64,000 nucleotides of DNA, from contig OZ026596.1 of NCBI GenBank assembly GCA_964020085.1, positions 9,504,239-9,568,238 of the forward strand, written 5' to 3'. The notes beneath the pieces were generated by a model. The model was not told the origin of the DNA. It was given only the letters and a program-made list of their open reading frames with translations, and made no database searches. This document shows positions 14,659 to 24,039 of the stretch, piece after piece. Within the stretch, counting starts at the first letter, position 1. The number at the start of each line of letters is the position of its first letter. Source of the stretch: Micromussa lordhowensis. Its lineage: Eukaryota > Cnidaria > Anthozoa > Scleractinia > Lobophylliidae. Position numbers and translations under genes: made by a program.

Positions 14659-15732
14659 CTAAACTGTATCAGTTCTTATCAGCCTGGAATAAAGTACATG
14701 TGCTACACCTGATACAAGGCTTGTATTGACTAGTTCCAGGATAACTTGTATAATGCTGTTCATGTCCTGTCTGTTCTCATTTCCCATCCAACTTGACAGT
14801 AAAACCCTCATGCAGTCAGGGAAAAGTTCTTTGACAAGGACTGATGATGGAGGAAGGTTATCAATTGAAGTAATGTGTTTCTTCTTAAACTCAGTAACTC
14901 TTTCGCCAATTCCGGGCTTGAGTTTGTTCAATTCATCCCCAAGGTACTTACTGATTGACACAAGTATTCTTAACCATCCATTTTGTTTCTGTGACCTTTG
15001 AAGTTCAAACTCTTTAAAAATTCTCATTGTGGATACTAAAAGGTCATCAAGTTCACACTGTTCTTCATTTTTTGACAGTTTCGCTATTTCTTCGATATAT
15101 TGCTTCACCATAGGTATTGAAAAATCAATGTCCAGTCCTGTACATGTAGGAACAAAGTTTAAGTTGGAATAAAGAGTAGAATTTTCCACAGTTTGAGTGC
15201 TCCGGCTTTCTGACAAGTTGAGGTTGTCATTCGAGTCAGATACTTCCGTTGAAATTGTTTCTTCTGGCAATCCACGAGTTATCAAACATCTAGAGGGAAG
15301 ACTCTGAAAGGCAAGGTCAATTTCTCGTTGAAAAGGCGGGTCTGAAAATCTCAGCTTCCATATGGCACAAAGCTGTGTCAGGCATTCCAGTTGCTCTTCG
15401 CGGCTGTAATACTCGAAGCACACTCTAAAAAGTCCTTGAATGGAGTAGAACCACACACCCCTTGTCGAACCATGTACACCTTGTAGCCGTACATGGGTGG
15501 GAAAGTTAACTTTGACCGCAAGACCCTGCTTGGAGAATTTCGCATGCATTCTTGGCAAGTTAGAAACAGCAATGGAAAACCCAGACAAGACATCGGCTCC
15601 TAAAAACAGAGGAATACCATCCTGTGATGTTTGCGTGTTTGAATCAGTTGGATCTGTGGAAGCCCATTCCAAGAAACGTAATTTTCTTTCACCAATTTGA
15701 AGTTCCCTTAACTGTATACTTCTGTCCGCCAT
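14659..15732 (-). CDS. REC114-like protein, single exon, 357 residues
   Basis: One uninterrupted frame from a good start (cATGGCGGAC) to a TAG. Residues about 40-125 resemble the PH-fold domain of REC114: LFLGADVLSGFSIAVS matches the block before the long loop, and LFRVCFEYYSREEQLECL resembles the final strand and helix (F-R-V-x-F then E-x-x-L-E-C). REC114 works with MEI4 and IHO1 to promote SPO11-dependent meiotic breaks. The C-terminal 150 residues look helical and match nothing I know; human REC114 is about 100 residues shorter. The divergent tektin gene 180 bp away suits germline expression. Alternative: an unrelated protein of similar pattern. A profile search would settle it. Confidence 0.5.
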   Translation of the reverse strand: MADRSIQLRELQIGERKLRFLEWASTDPTDSNTQTSQDGIPLFLGADVLSGFSIAVSNLPRMHAKFSKQGLAVKVNFPTHVRLQGVHGSTRGVWFYSIQGLFRVCFEYYSREEQLECLTQLCAIWKLRFSDPPFQREIDLAFQSLPSRCLITRGLPEETISTEVSDSNDNLNLSESRSTQTVENSTLYSNLNFVPTCTGLDIDFSIPMVKQYIEEIAKLSKNEEQCELDDLLVSTMRIFKEFELQRSQKQNGWLRILVSISKYLGDELNKLKPGIGERVTEFKKKHITSIDNLPPSSVLVKELFPDCMRVLLSSWMGNENRQDMNSIIQVILELVNTSLVSGVAHVLYSRLIRTDTV

Positions 15733-15912
15733 CTTGTTTTATAAAATGTAACCGCTGAAATGTTTCACTGGCTCAAAGTCGCTTATCACTATGCACGTGA
15801 TCGAACACCCGTTGCTAAGGAACCATTGCTTGTTTTCCAGGACTCCTCGCAACAAGAACTACAAAGAAAGTTTACTTCGCTGAAGACGGACATTTTGTAA
15901 CAAGAAAGCAAG
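15733..15912. promoter_or_regulatory. Bidirectional promoter with X-box-like RFX site (15811-15824)
   Basis: 180 bp separate the REC114-like and TEKT1 start codons. GTTGCTAAGGAACC at 15811-15824 closely resembles the RFX X-box (GTTRCC, spacer, GGYAAC), the site that drives ciliary genes in animals. It is about 90 bp before the TEKT1 ATG. A CACGTG E-box lies just upstream at 15794-15799. Function is inferred from motif and place. Confidence 0.6.
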
Positions 15913-16517
15913 ATGGCTAGGTTAGTACAGCCTCCTCCGAAATACACCCCAGAAGAATGGCACGCTTCAAATCATCTTCAATACTTCAACGCCGAACACG
16001 AGCGAGCCGCTGCTGAGAGGCTTCGCGACGAAAGCTTTCGACTCGCTCACGAGACCGAAGTCAGAACAAGACAGACTCAACTCGACGTGAATAAGAAGCT
16101 CGATCAACGCATCACGGATATAAACTTTTGGAAATCGGAATTAGATGAGAAGCAAGAAGAAACAGAAGATGAAATCTCTACTATGCTTCAGTTCAAGGCT
16201 AGGGTAGAAAAAGCTTTAGCGGACACAGAACTGCCTCTTATGATAGCCCAACAATGTCTTGCTAACAGAGAGAGGAGAATGAAAGTTGATCTCGTCCACG
16301 ACAATGTGGAAATGCAGCTTCAGAAGGTAAAAACATGTTTCTCTTCTTTAATATTTGTTCCTTTAGTTGAAATCTTTAATAATTCGTTCAATCAATCTCA
16401 CCTCTGGTTATACGATTTGTAACGTTTGAAGGAAGTGGAAGTCATTGAGGGCGTCCAGGCTTTACTTCAGAGGACTCTTGAGCAAGCAACAGAGCAAATA
16501 AGGTGAATTTCTGTCAA

Positions 16518-16600
<83 letters not shown>

Positions 16601-19600
16601 CAATGCTTCTTTTTTCAGCTATTTTGGTTTTCAAGTGAAGTTTTTCCTTGCTCATGAAGTTTGTAGATAGCACTACTGGAGTTCTATAGTGTTGAATCAG
16701 TAAAGATTCAATTCTTTTTTTATGGGGATGGATTGAACAAATAAGAAGCTTTATTACTGGTGATTCCTGATACATAAGTTTACAGTCCTGGGAAAAAGAC
16801 AGCTATTTAAAAGTGGTTGTGGGGCTATTATAGTTATATTTTTTATTAAAATTTACCACGGCTTAGTTTGCATAGGGCGTTTAAAGGTAAAATTACCACT
16901 TTTATAGGCTTAATTTTTTCACTTTTCATCCAAAACAGGCTTTTGAGGTCAGCTAAATATTATCTGGACAAAGACAGGAAGGACAAATTCCAAGCTCACG
17001 GTATTGACAATAAGTGTGCATCTCTAGAAAATACTTCTGCTGGGTTACGTTTTGCCAAAGATGCTGTAAAAGTGGAAAAGAAGTAAGAATTTGCTCATCA
17101 TATAATTTTCACTTTTAGAATTGCTGTACGTTGTAAGAAATGGAGGGATTGTCATTGTTGCTTTCCAGTGTTTCAGTCTGGCGACTTGGCGTCATCTGGA
17201 ATTGGTGATCAATTCCAGAGGTCACAGGTTTAAACCCCCTCAAAGTCAAATAAAGTAGTTTTATTTCCTTTAGGAATTACTCAGTCTCGTGTTAAGTACT
17301 GTAGTACTGTAGAAGCCTGCTTTTCGACCACATGATAAATCAAAATATCATGACTACTGCCAGTAAATGCCAGCCAGTTTCTTAGTTTTAGGAGCTCATT
17401 TTTTATATAATTGTACCAGTAAGCTTGATTTTCACCTTTCTCTTGGGTCCAGATCCATTAATCAAGCCTAAATATTTGTACCTTTAATACAACCACAATA
17501 TTCTGTTTACTAATTAAATAACTTTGCCCATCATCATTGTCTTAATTACTGAGTGCAGTCTGCAGGAAATTCTTCCAACTATTATACAATATGCAATTTC
17601 TAGAGATCAAGACTAGTACAGGTTGTAGTTAGTAAATTAAGAGAACTTAGAAGTTGATGTTAGGTTATAGTGTGGCTTGTCAGATGCTCTATGATTATTA
17701 ATAAAGTTTAACAACAAACTTGGTTAAATATTTCCTCCTGTTTAATTGGTCATTAATATATTTTTTTATTTTTACTTCAGCTCTGTTACTCCAGATGAAT
17801 GGGAAGATTTTTCCAACAAGAACATTCTCAAGGCAGAACGTGAGAAAAACTCTGCCATAAATCTCCGCAGCATTATAGATGGTATCCTTATACAGACGTT
17901 GAGTGATCTTCAGGCTCAGTGCCAAGCTGTTAACCTTGCTTTCCAGAAGAGAATTGAGGAAACTGTTGAAGCCAAGACAAAACTAGAACAACATTTAGCA
18001 AAGGTGGGTTAAGGAGAGCACACATCATGTGTTTCAATGTCTCTTGGAGGTTCCAAATTGTGGCAGCAACGTCAAAACATTACATGTATTTTCACAGGCT
18101 TACTAGCTAGCCTGGGACAGGGACATCCTAGGGAAGGGTCAGGGATTAGCTTATCGCCTTGCTCAGGTGTGTAAATCATGGATTTTGGTCTCACTTAGGG
18201 TGTTCAGGACAAAATGCCATTATTTTTAGCCATCATGGTATCTTTTAGGGTTACACTTAGCTTATAATAAATAGTAAAATACTTTCTGTCCAATTCAAAT
18301 GGTACATGTATCTTTTAGGGGGCAAATAAAACTCAAGGTAAGGTAAAGTCTGCATACGAGCCAAGTGGCCCATCAAGCCGGAGCTTATCCCGGTTTCAGT
18401 AGCATGAAGCAACTAGGAATATTTCTACTCCCCCCTGGATGGGATGCCAGTCCATCGCAGGGTTACCCCCAGCATTAAATTCGCCGATACCCATTTATAC
18501 ACCTGGGTGAAGAGAGGCACCGTGAAAGTGTCTTGCCTAAGAACACAACGCAATGTCCCCGACCAGGGCTCGAACCCGGAGCGCTCGCTCCAGAGTCGTG
18601 TGCACTAACCATGAGGCCACCGCACCTCCATAAAACTCGAGGCATGCCTAAATTGGTGTCTTTAGGGACCTAAATTGGTGTCTTTAGTTCAACTGTTCTG
18701 ACAAGCATCCCTGGCATTTTCACATGGGAGTCTTTCCCCCTGGGGCCACTAAAAGCCTGTGATGCATACAGGATGCAATGACGATCTTTTCAAGCATACA
18801 TGCTGGTCTGATATGCCAGTAGACATCTGGTCTAATTCACAATTTCCAAGTCACAAGCATGCACTTCATTAGATGAGAGTACATGTATGTAAACACAGTT
18901 CTGATGTTTAAGATTTGTGCATATTTTTGCGCATTATTTTATAAAAGCAATAGAGCATATTTCTTTGTTTATATAGCCACATCTTAACACTCCGAGGGTT
19001 GGAAGAATTCTTGAAAGTTATGCAAACACAAGACTATGTCTCGGGTTTGCATAACTGTCTCGAATTCTCCCAACCCACCTTGTGTTTAGATGAAGCTGTG
19101 TAAACATGGATAAAGTGCTTTATTGCTAGACTTTCCTGATGTATTGAGTTTCAATCCTGTTCTTCCTGGAAACTTTAAGCAAGTGGAACTCCCCTTAACT
19201 TCAGTGTCTTTAAAAACCTTATGCATAGTTCACTTTTAAAGTATACTATGCTTAGGGTTTTCAAAGAAACTGAATAGTGTAGTACCTCTACATGGTGGAA
19301 AATGCCTACATGTAGATAGGACAATAGAGTCTTATTTATTTTTCTATATATCCAGGTGATGGAAGAAATTGCCGCAATGGAACAAAACATTGAACTGCTG
19401 AAAAGAGCTATTGCTGATAAGGAAGCACCCATGAAAGTCACGCAAACAAGACTGGAAAACAGAACCTTTAGGCCAAATGTAGAGCTTTGCCGAGACCGTG
19501 TGCAGTACCGCCTCATAGAGGAAGTATTTGAAATTTCGACCAACATTGAAAGGCTGCAAGTGAAGCTGGCTGATGCAGAGGCATCACTCAAAGGACTCAT

Positions 19601-19712
19601 CAGAAAGCAGCTGTCCCTGGAAGAAGATATTGATGTGAAGGCAAACAGCCTTTTTATCGACAGAGATCAGTGCATGGAGCTGCGCAAACAGATTAACCAT
19701 GTGCCACATTAA
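15913..19712 (+). CDS. TEKT1: Tektin-1, 5 exons
   Basis: Exons 15913-16326, 16432-16502, 16939-17082, 17781-18003 and 19356-19712 join in phase to 402 residues (human TEKT1 418). Tektins are coiled-coil filaments inside the doublet microtubules of cilia and sperm flagella. The start MARLVQPPPKYTPEEWHASN, the block RSAKYYLDKDRKDKF and the tektin signature RPNVELCRD (exon 5) identify the tektin-1 type. Nearly all of the sequence is heptad-like coiled coil. AATAAA begins inside the stop codon (19711-19716). Intron 2 carries an AAT microsatellite; intron 4 carries a SINE and a palindromic MITE. Confidence 0.95.
16519..16600. repeat. (AAT)n microsatellite, about 27 units
   Basis: An uninterrupted trinucleotide run 17 bases after the 5' splice site of TEKT1 intron 2. 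Confidence 0.98.
18338..18632 (-). mobile_element. tRNA-headed SINE, nearly full length
   Basis: Read on the minus strand it starts GGAGGTGCGGTGGCCTCATG, has a box-B-like GGGTTCGAGCCCTGGTC, then a body shared with 12884-13090. It ends GACTTTACCTTACC, a tail like that of the LINE 3' end at 11016. It lies in TEKT1 intron 4. Confidence 0.85.
18940..19127. repeat. Palindromic MITE, family A copy 2
   Basis: Same architecture and centre as the copy at 2228-2402: ATTTTATAAAAGCAATAGAGC, GAATTCTTGAAAGTTATGCA, CTATGTCTCGGGTTTGCATA. It lies in TEKT1 intron 4, close to the last exon. Confidence 0.8.
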
Positions 19713-19716
19713 TAAA
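19711..19716 (+). terminator. Poly(A) signal AATAAA overlapping the TEKT1 stop
   Basis: The bases CATTAATAAAGC contain the stop TAA (19710-19712) and AATAAA (19711-19716). If used, the 3' UTR would be only about 15-30 bases. Use of the site is inferred. Confidence 0.5.
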
Positions 19717-19877
19717 GCAACTGTAGAAATATTTTTCACCTCAAAACAAATTCCAGGACATTGAGATTTTTTCTCACTGTAAATTTTAAAAATTAGCTGT
19801 AGTTGGAACTGGTTTCTTTTACATTATCTGCTGCAAAAATAGTTTTCTCAAATAGCTTACTGTAGGACAACTGAGTC

Positions 19878-20305
19878 TTATTTTTTGATGAAATTAAGGA
19901 ATCTCCAAATAATTTGTTTGGAATAAGAAGATTCATGTAAATTTTTTTTCTGAACTTTGACCAGAAGAAGAAGGTAAGGGATTTCTGCAGCATCAAGCAT
20001 TTTTTGAATGCTACTACTACTGTAATTTCTAAAGGCATGTATCTGTCGTATATAATGTTAAATAAATGGAACCTTACCAGTGTATTATTTGTGTTTATCT
20101 GAATCAGTTTTCTATTGATTTCTGAAAGTTGTTTTCTTGTGTGTTTTATGCTAGATCCTGGTAGATCCATTCCTAGCCAGCATTTCAGTTTCAAGTTGAG
20201 AGCGTTTCTTGAGTTGTTAGAACTAAACACATCACTATTTCTTTTCTTCAATAGTTGACACAAAAGGGTAAATAACCATCGCTGGGGTTGAATGGTTCTT
20301 GGCAC
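19878..20305 (-). CDS. Unidentified coding-like segment, two putative exons
   Basis: A frame from 20305 leftwards encodes a basic segment (for example LLCQLLKKRNSDVF, LPGSSIKHTRKQLSEINRKL) and meets a donor CTG|GTAAGG at about 20092. Below it a second frame (IQKMLDAAEIPYLLLLVKVQ to WRFLNFIKK) ends at TAA 19878-19880 after an ATTACAG acceptor. The phases do not join with the strongest donor; an alternative donor a few bases on (GTAAG|GTTCC) would fit. There is no ATG at the left of the first part. It may be the 3' end of a real gene or a decayed one. No family recognised. Confidence 0.3.
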
Positions 20306-20635
20306 TCACGGTGACTCACCCCTCAATGAGGGGTCTAAAAGGTAAAATAGAACTGGGATTTACCTATATTTTTTTCACTGGGAATGTGGATTTTGGTCAC
20401 TGGGAAACGGTCTGGAATGATTTGAATTTGAAAAATAGCCTTGGAAATGGGAATTTTCCCCACTCATACCTCCAGTGTCCTCCGCAACACACCCCACTTC
20501 AGATCACTCCACCATCTGGGGCATAATTTCACCAAACTGAAAGAATTTGCCCCTTCTCTCACTCCTCTGTCAAGGATGTGCAGTCAAATGGAAAGGAAAA
20601 GTCTTGATTTCTCTGCTATTTTCGAGTGCCGGTAT

Positions 20636-20735
20636 TCAAAAGCTTTTCCTGCTAGCAGAAACTCTTTTCCTGGGTTTCGTTGATGTCAGCGAAAACCAGG
20701 AAAAGAGCCTCTGCTAGCAGGAAATCAAAAGCTGC
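20636..20735. repeat. Fold-back hairpin
   Basis: TCAAAAGCTTTTCCTGCTAG and CTTTTCCTGG on the left pair with CCAGGAAAAG and CTGCTAGCAGG plus CAAAAGC on the right, around a loop of about 20 bases. Confidence 0.7.
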
Positions 20736-20862
20736 TCGAGATGTTTTGAAATTTATCGAACTGGTCAGATATAATTTCACTTTTTCCAGAGAGTGACTTT
20801 CTGGCAGAAGTCCATTTATACCGGTTTGAGGTTTCTGACGAACAGAGTCTTTTGGACCCTAA

Positions 20863-22365
20863 GGGCCTGATTACATGAGCCGGGCTGGCCCGGTTAGCCG
20901 GGCTGGTGTTAATTTGCCGGGATCTCGGCACGTTTGTTAAACGCAACAAAAATCAACTCCGCGATTACATGACAACCGGGCCAGCCCGGTTAGCCGAGAT
21001 CCCGGTATCGCGGTGCCGGGATCCCGGCTAACCGGGCTGAGATTTCTCCATGTAATCGCGTTTGCCGGGCCAGCTCGGCTCGTTAAGCCGGATCAAATTG
21101 GGTTTCTGGGAAACCGGACCCGGTGTAAATTTACAGGGCCCAGTCAATAAACACTCCTCCGTACCAATACAACGGCCCCCATATTGATCGTACCCCTCTA
21201 TTATCCGGAGAAAACGAGCCCGACTTGGAACGGACCCGACTCGTAAGTCGGGCCCGAGATTTTAACTCACAAACCGGGCTTGATTTGTTACGGGCCCCGA
21301 CGAGATTCGATTGAGCCCAGACATAAACCGGGCCCGGTATGTACTCCCCTCCGTCAATTTATTGCAAATCGGGTCCGATTAGGCCTGACACACACCGGGC
21401 TCGATCTTGATTTTAAACTCATGTCATATCCCGGAGGGGGGGGGGGGAGGGGGACAAAAAAAAACGCACCAAAGATTCCTCAAAACGGGATATTGGTAAA
21501 AGGAAAGGAGAGAGATGACATATGAGTGGGAGTTTTTTTTTCAGTAAGAGAATCATTTATAATTTCCAGCGCGCGCATTGCAAGCTGCAAAAAAAGTTGC
21601 TTTAGACGTTAATTTTTGCAAGGACCACCGTGACAAAAATAGAAGTACCTCTCGCTGTAGAGGATCTAATCAGCTATAAGTTGAATAATAAACGAAAATT
21701 AGCAAGGCTGATTATACAGGAAAAATATTTAAGAAATGGAAAACATGTACCGTGTTTCTATGGAGTTATAGAAACACGAGTGAAAGTTTGAGAGAACGAG
21801 AAATGCTGTGGGAACACGATCCGCAGGCGAGTGTTTCCACAGCTTTTTCGAGTGTTTCTATAACTCGATAGAAACGCGGAGAACATGTTTTTCTATTTTT
21901 CTAGAAAATCCGCGACGAGGAAAAAGAAAACCAACTTGTTTACTCGATCATCAAGATGTAAATTCTCTTTGTTCGCGCCATCATTACGTCAACAGCTCGT
22001 GCTAGGTCTGTGTTTCTATCGAGTTTTAGTATAAATCTACTAGCGTTCTATCACGAAGGCCGTTCTCTCTGATTGGCTACGCTACTCACTATCTATCCTG
22101 TAATAGATAGTGAGTAGCGTAACAGTGTGCACTTGTTAACAAAATGACGGCCGTTTCTTGGCGTTTTCGAAGTGTCGAGAAGAGGATCTGGATTAAGTTT
22201 TCAACGACTAGTAGATTTATACTATACTGTATAATCAGCCTAATTTTCGTTTATTAAAAACGTTGCGAACGTGTAACACCTCTTCTACAACTTGCATTTT
22301 TTTTCCGGTCCTCGTTGTTTTTCTTCGAGCTCGTTTTAATTTTTTTTTCGTATCAGGCTCGAATT
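20863..22365 (+). repeat. GC-rich TIR-type repeat arm, left member of an inverted pair
   Basis: It begins GGGCCTGATTACATGAGCC immediately after TAA (20860-20862). Several internal copies of CCGGGCTGGCCCGG and GATTACATG follow, then a unique part (AAATTGGGTTTCTGGGAAAC, CGAGCCCGACTTGGAACGG). The same order occurs inverted at 57245-58053. The arm is interrupted by a poly-G run near 21436 and by the TIR element at 21685-22256; similarity resumes with GCGAACGTGT and ACACCTCTTCT and fades at about 22365. Ends flanked by TAA suggest a Harbinger-type target site (inference). Confidence 0.7.
21685..22256. mobile_element. TIR element nested in the GC-rich repeat arm
   Basis: TAATAAACGAAAATTAG and GGCTGATTATACAG at the left return inverted as CTGTATAATCAGCC and TAATTTTCGTTTATTA at the right. 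Inside are a second inverted pair (GTATAAATCTACTAG at about 22030 and CTAGTAGATTTATAC at 22207) and a perfect palindrome around CACTATCTAT near 22090. The part at 21740-21890 (GAGTTATAGAAACACGAGTG, GCAGGCGAGTG) resembles sequence at 47120-47230. No intact ORF. Confidence 0.75.
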
Positions 22366-23195
22366 ATATCGAGTACGAGTGGGTTTGTGGTTTCTTCATC
22401 AGATTACTTCTCGGAAAAATGTTCGCTACTTTTCTCTTCGCAATAGACCTTCCCAAGTGGTTAACAATTGTTTTCCTCGCAGAATACCTGTTCACTTAGA
22501 TTCATGATTAATACAGTGAGCTTCTGACATACTGTATATAATTTGGTAAAATAAGGAGGATGAATATTAGTGTCTAAGAATATATTGGTTTTAGATTTAC
22601 GTTAACCGAAAAGGCTATTACTAGTGTGTCTTTTTTTCTCCCCGGCTGTGTTTGTCTATGATAATTCAATTTTATGTTTTATTTTTATAAGCCAAGTCTA
22701 TATGTACGTTATTCTTTGTTTCATAATCAGCCTTAGTAAAAATAAACCTAATGAACTGTAAATCCCTGTGTAACTGCTTCCCCCCACCACCCACACCGCC
22801 CTGTTCCACCATACATACAGTAATTTATGTGCTTTTCAGTCAATGTTCTTTTATATTTCTCAACCCTTCCTAGTCTGAATTATTACACAGATTTATCTTA
22901 AACTTTAATGCCATAAATGCCGAGTAAATTGTAATTGAAAAACACAAGTCTGTTTTATATTTCTCATTTGAAATGGATCCTTCTCCTTAAGGTGCACGCA
23001 GCATAAAACGGAACACGGCAAAATACATACGTTACAACGCTTGTGCCTTATCATGTAAAAATTTCCATGCACAAACATGTTTTTCCAGACTCTGTATAAG
23101 AAAGCTTAACATTTAACTATTGTTCATGATGATCTCAAGATGACAACAACATATTAAATTGAAATGTCAATTCTAAATCTATGTAAAAACTTTGT

Positions 23196-23423
23196 AATAG
23201 GCCTTATGCGTGATTACGTCACATTCTCAAAATTCACCACCAAGCCTCGTTTGGGCGACATTTTCTCAATCTTTCGTTGCCTTCGTGTTGTTTTCACATG
23301 GGTATTCTTTTCATCTTTACTGCTGTGGGAATTGTTTCATGATAAAATTTACATTTTGCGTTATCAAAACGAGGCTTGGTGGTGATTTTTGCTAGTCTGA
23401 CGTCATCACACATAAGGGCTATT
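23196..23423. repeat. MITE with about 55-bp inverted ends
   Basis: AATAGGCCTTATGCGTGATT and CACCACCAAGCCTCG on the left; CGAGGCTTGGTGGTG and CACACATAAGGGCTATT on the right. The arms are similar with a few mismatches. Confidence 0.8.
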
Positions 23424-24039
23424 TAACTTTCTGGAAACTGGAAATTGCATTGTTGGGAAGCTACTTAGCATACATACATAATAAACAAACTTAGCATACA
23501 TACATAAACACCTGGTATCTTATGTGTAATCTCATTGAACTAGCCCAAAAATAGAGCTTTATTTACTGTCAGTGCTGTAAATAATTTCCCTTCTTTAACA
23601 GGACATGTTTCCTTTCACATCTTCATTTAGTCATTCATTTTTTTACCGGACATCAATTAGCATAATTTGATTATTACAATCAATGATGCAATAACGAATT
23701 TCTTAGCCATAAAGATTTACAACACAGGATGTCTGAGAGAATAACTGTCATTGATCGTCAACCCAGAGAAAGGGGGAAATGTAGCTGCCATTATGGTGAC
23801 TAAACCAGAGTTTTTGGAGGTCAAATGGCTCTTATTTCCAGCACTGATTACCCTGCTTAATTGTTAACTCTAATTCCAAAAAAACGTGTGATAGGAAAAA
23901 TCTTATCCTTACTTAATAGTAAATCGTGTAAATAAAATTGAAAACGAATTGATTTTGCTGATATTAAATTTCGCATTTTGCTCCTCAGAACGATTTGATC
24001 AAATTTGATCACATTAATGTTAATTTAATGGTTTTTTTT

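Larger units (their letters stand above)
19713..24039. other. Repeat-rich intergenic region
   Basis: Between TEKT1 and the end of the FAF1-like gene. It holds an unassigned minus-strand coding-like segment (19878-20305), a hairpin (20636-20735), the left arm of the GC-rich repeat (20863-22365) with a nested TIR element, and a MITE (23196-23423). In 22366-23195 and 23424-24039 I see only AT-rich sequence with no feature. Confidence 0.6.

Noticed and set aside
17160..17260. Another tRNA-derived SINE in TEKT1 intron 3
   Set aside because: Only a loose box-B-like match (GGTTTAAACCCC); no clear box A or tail.
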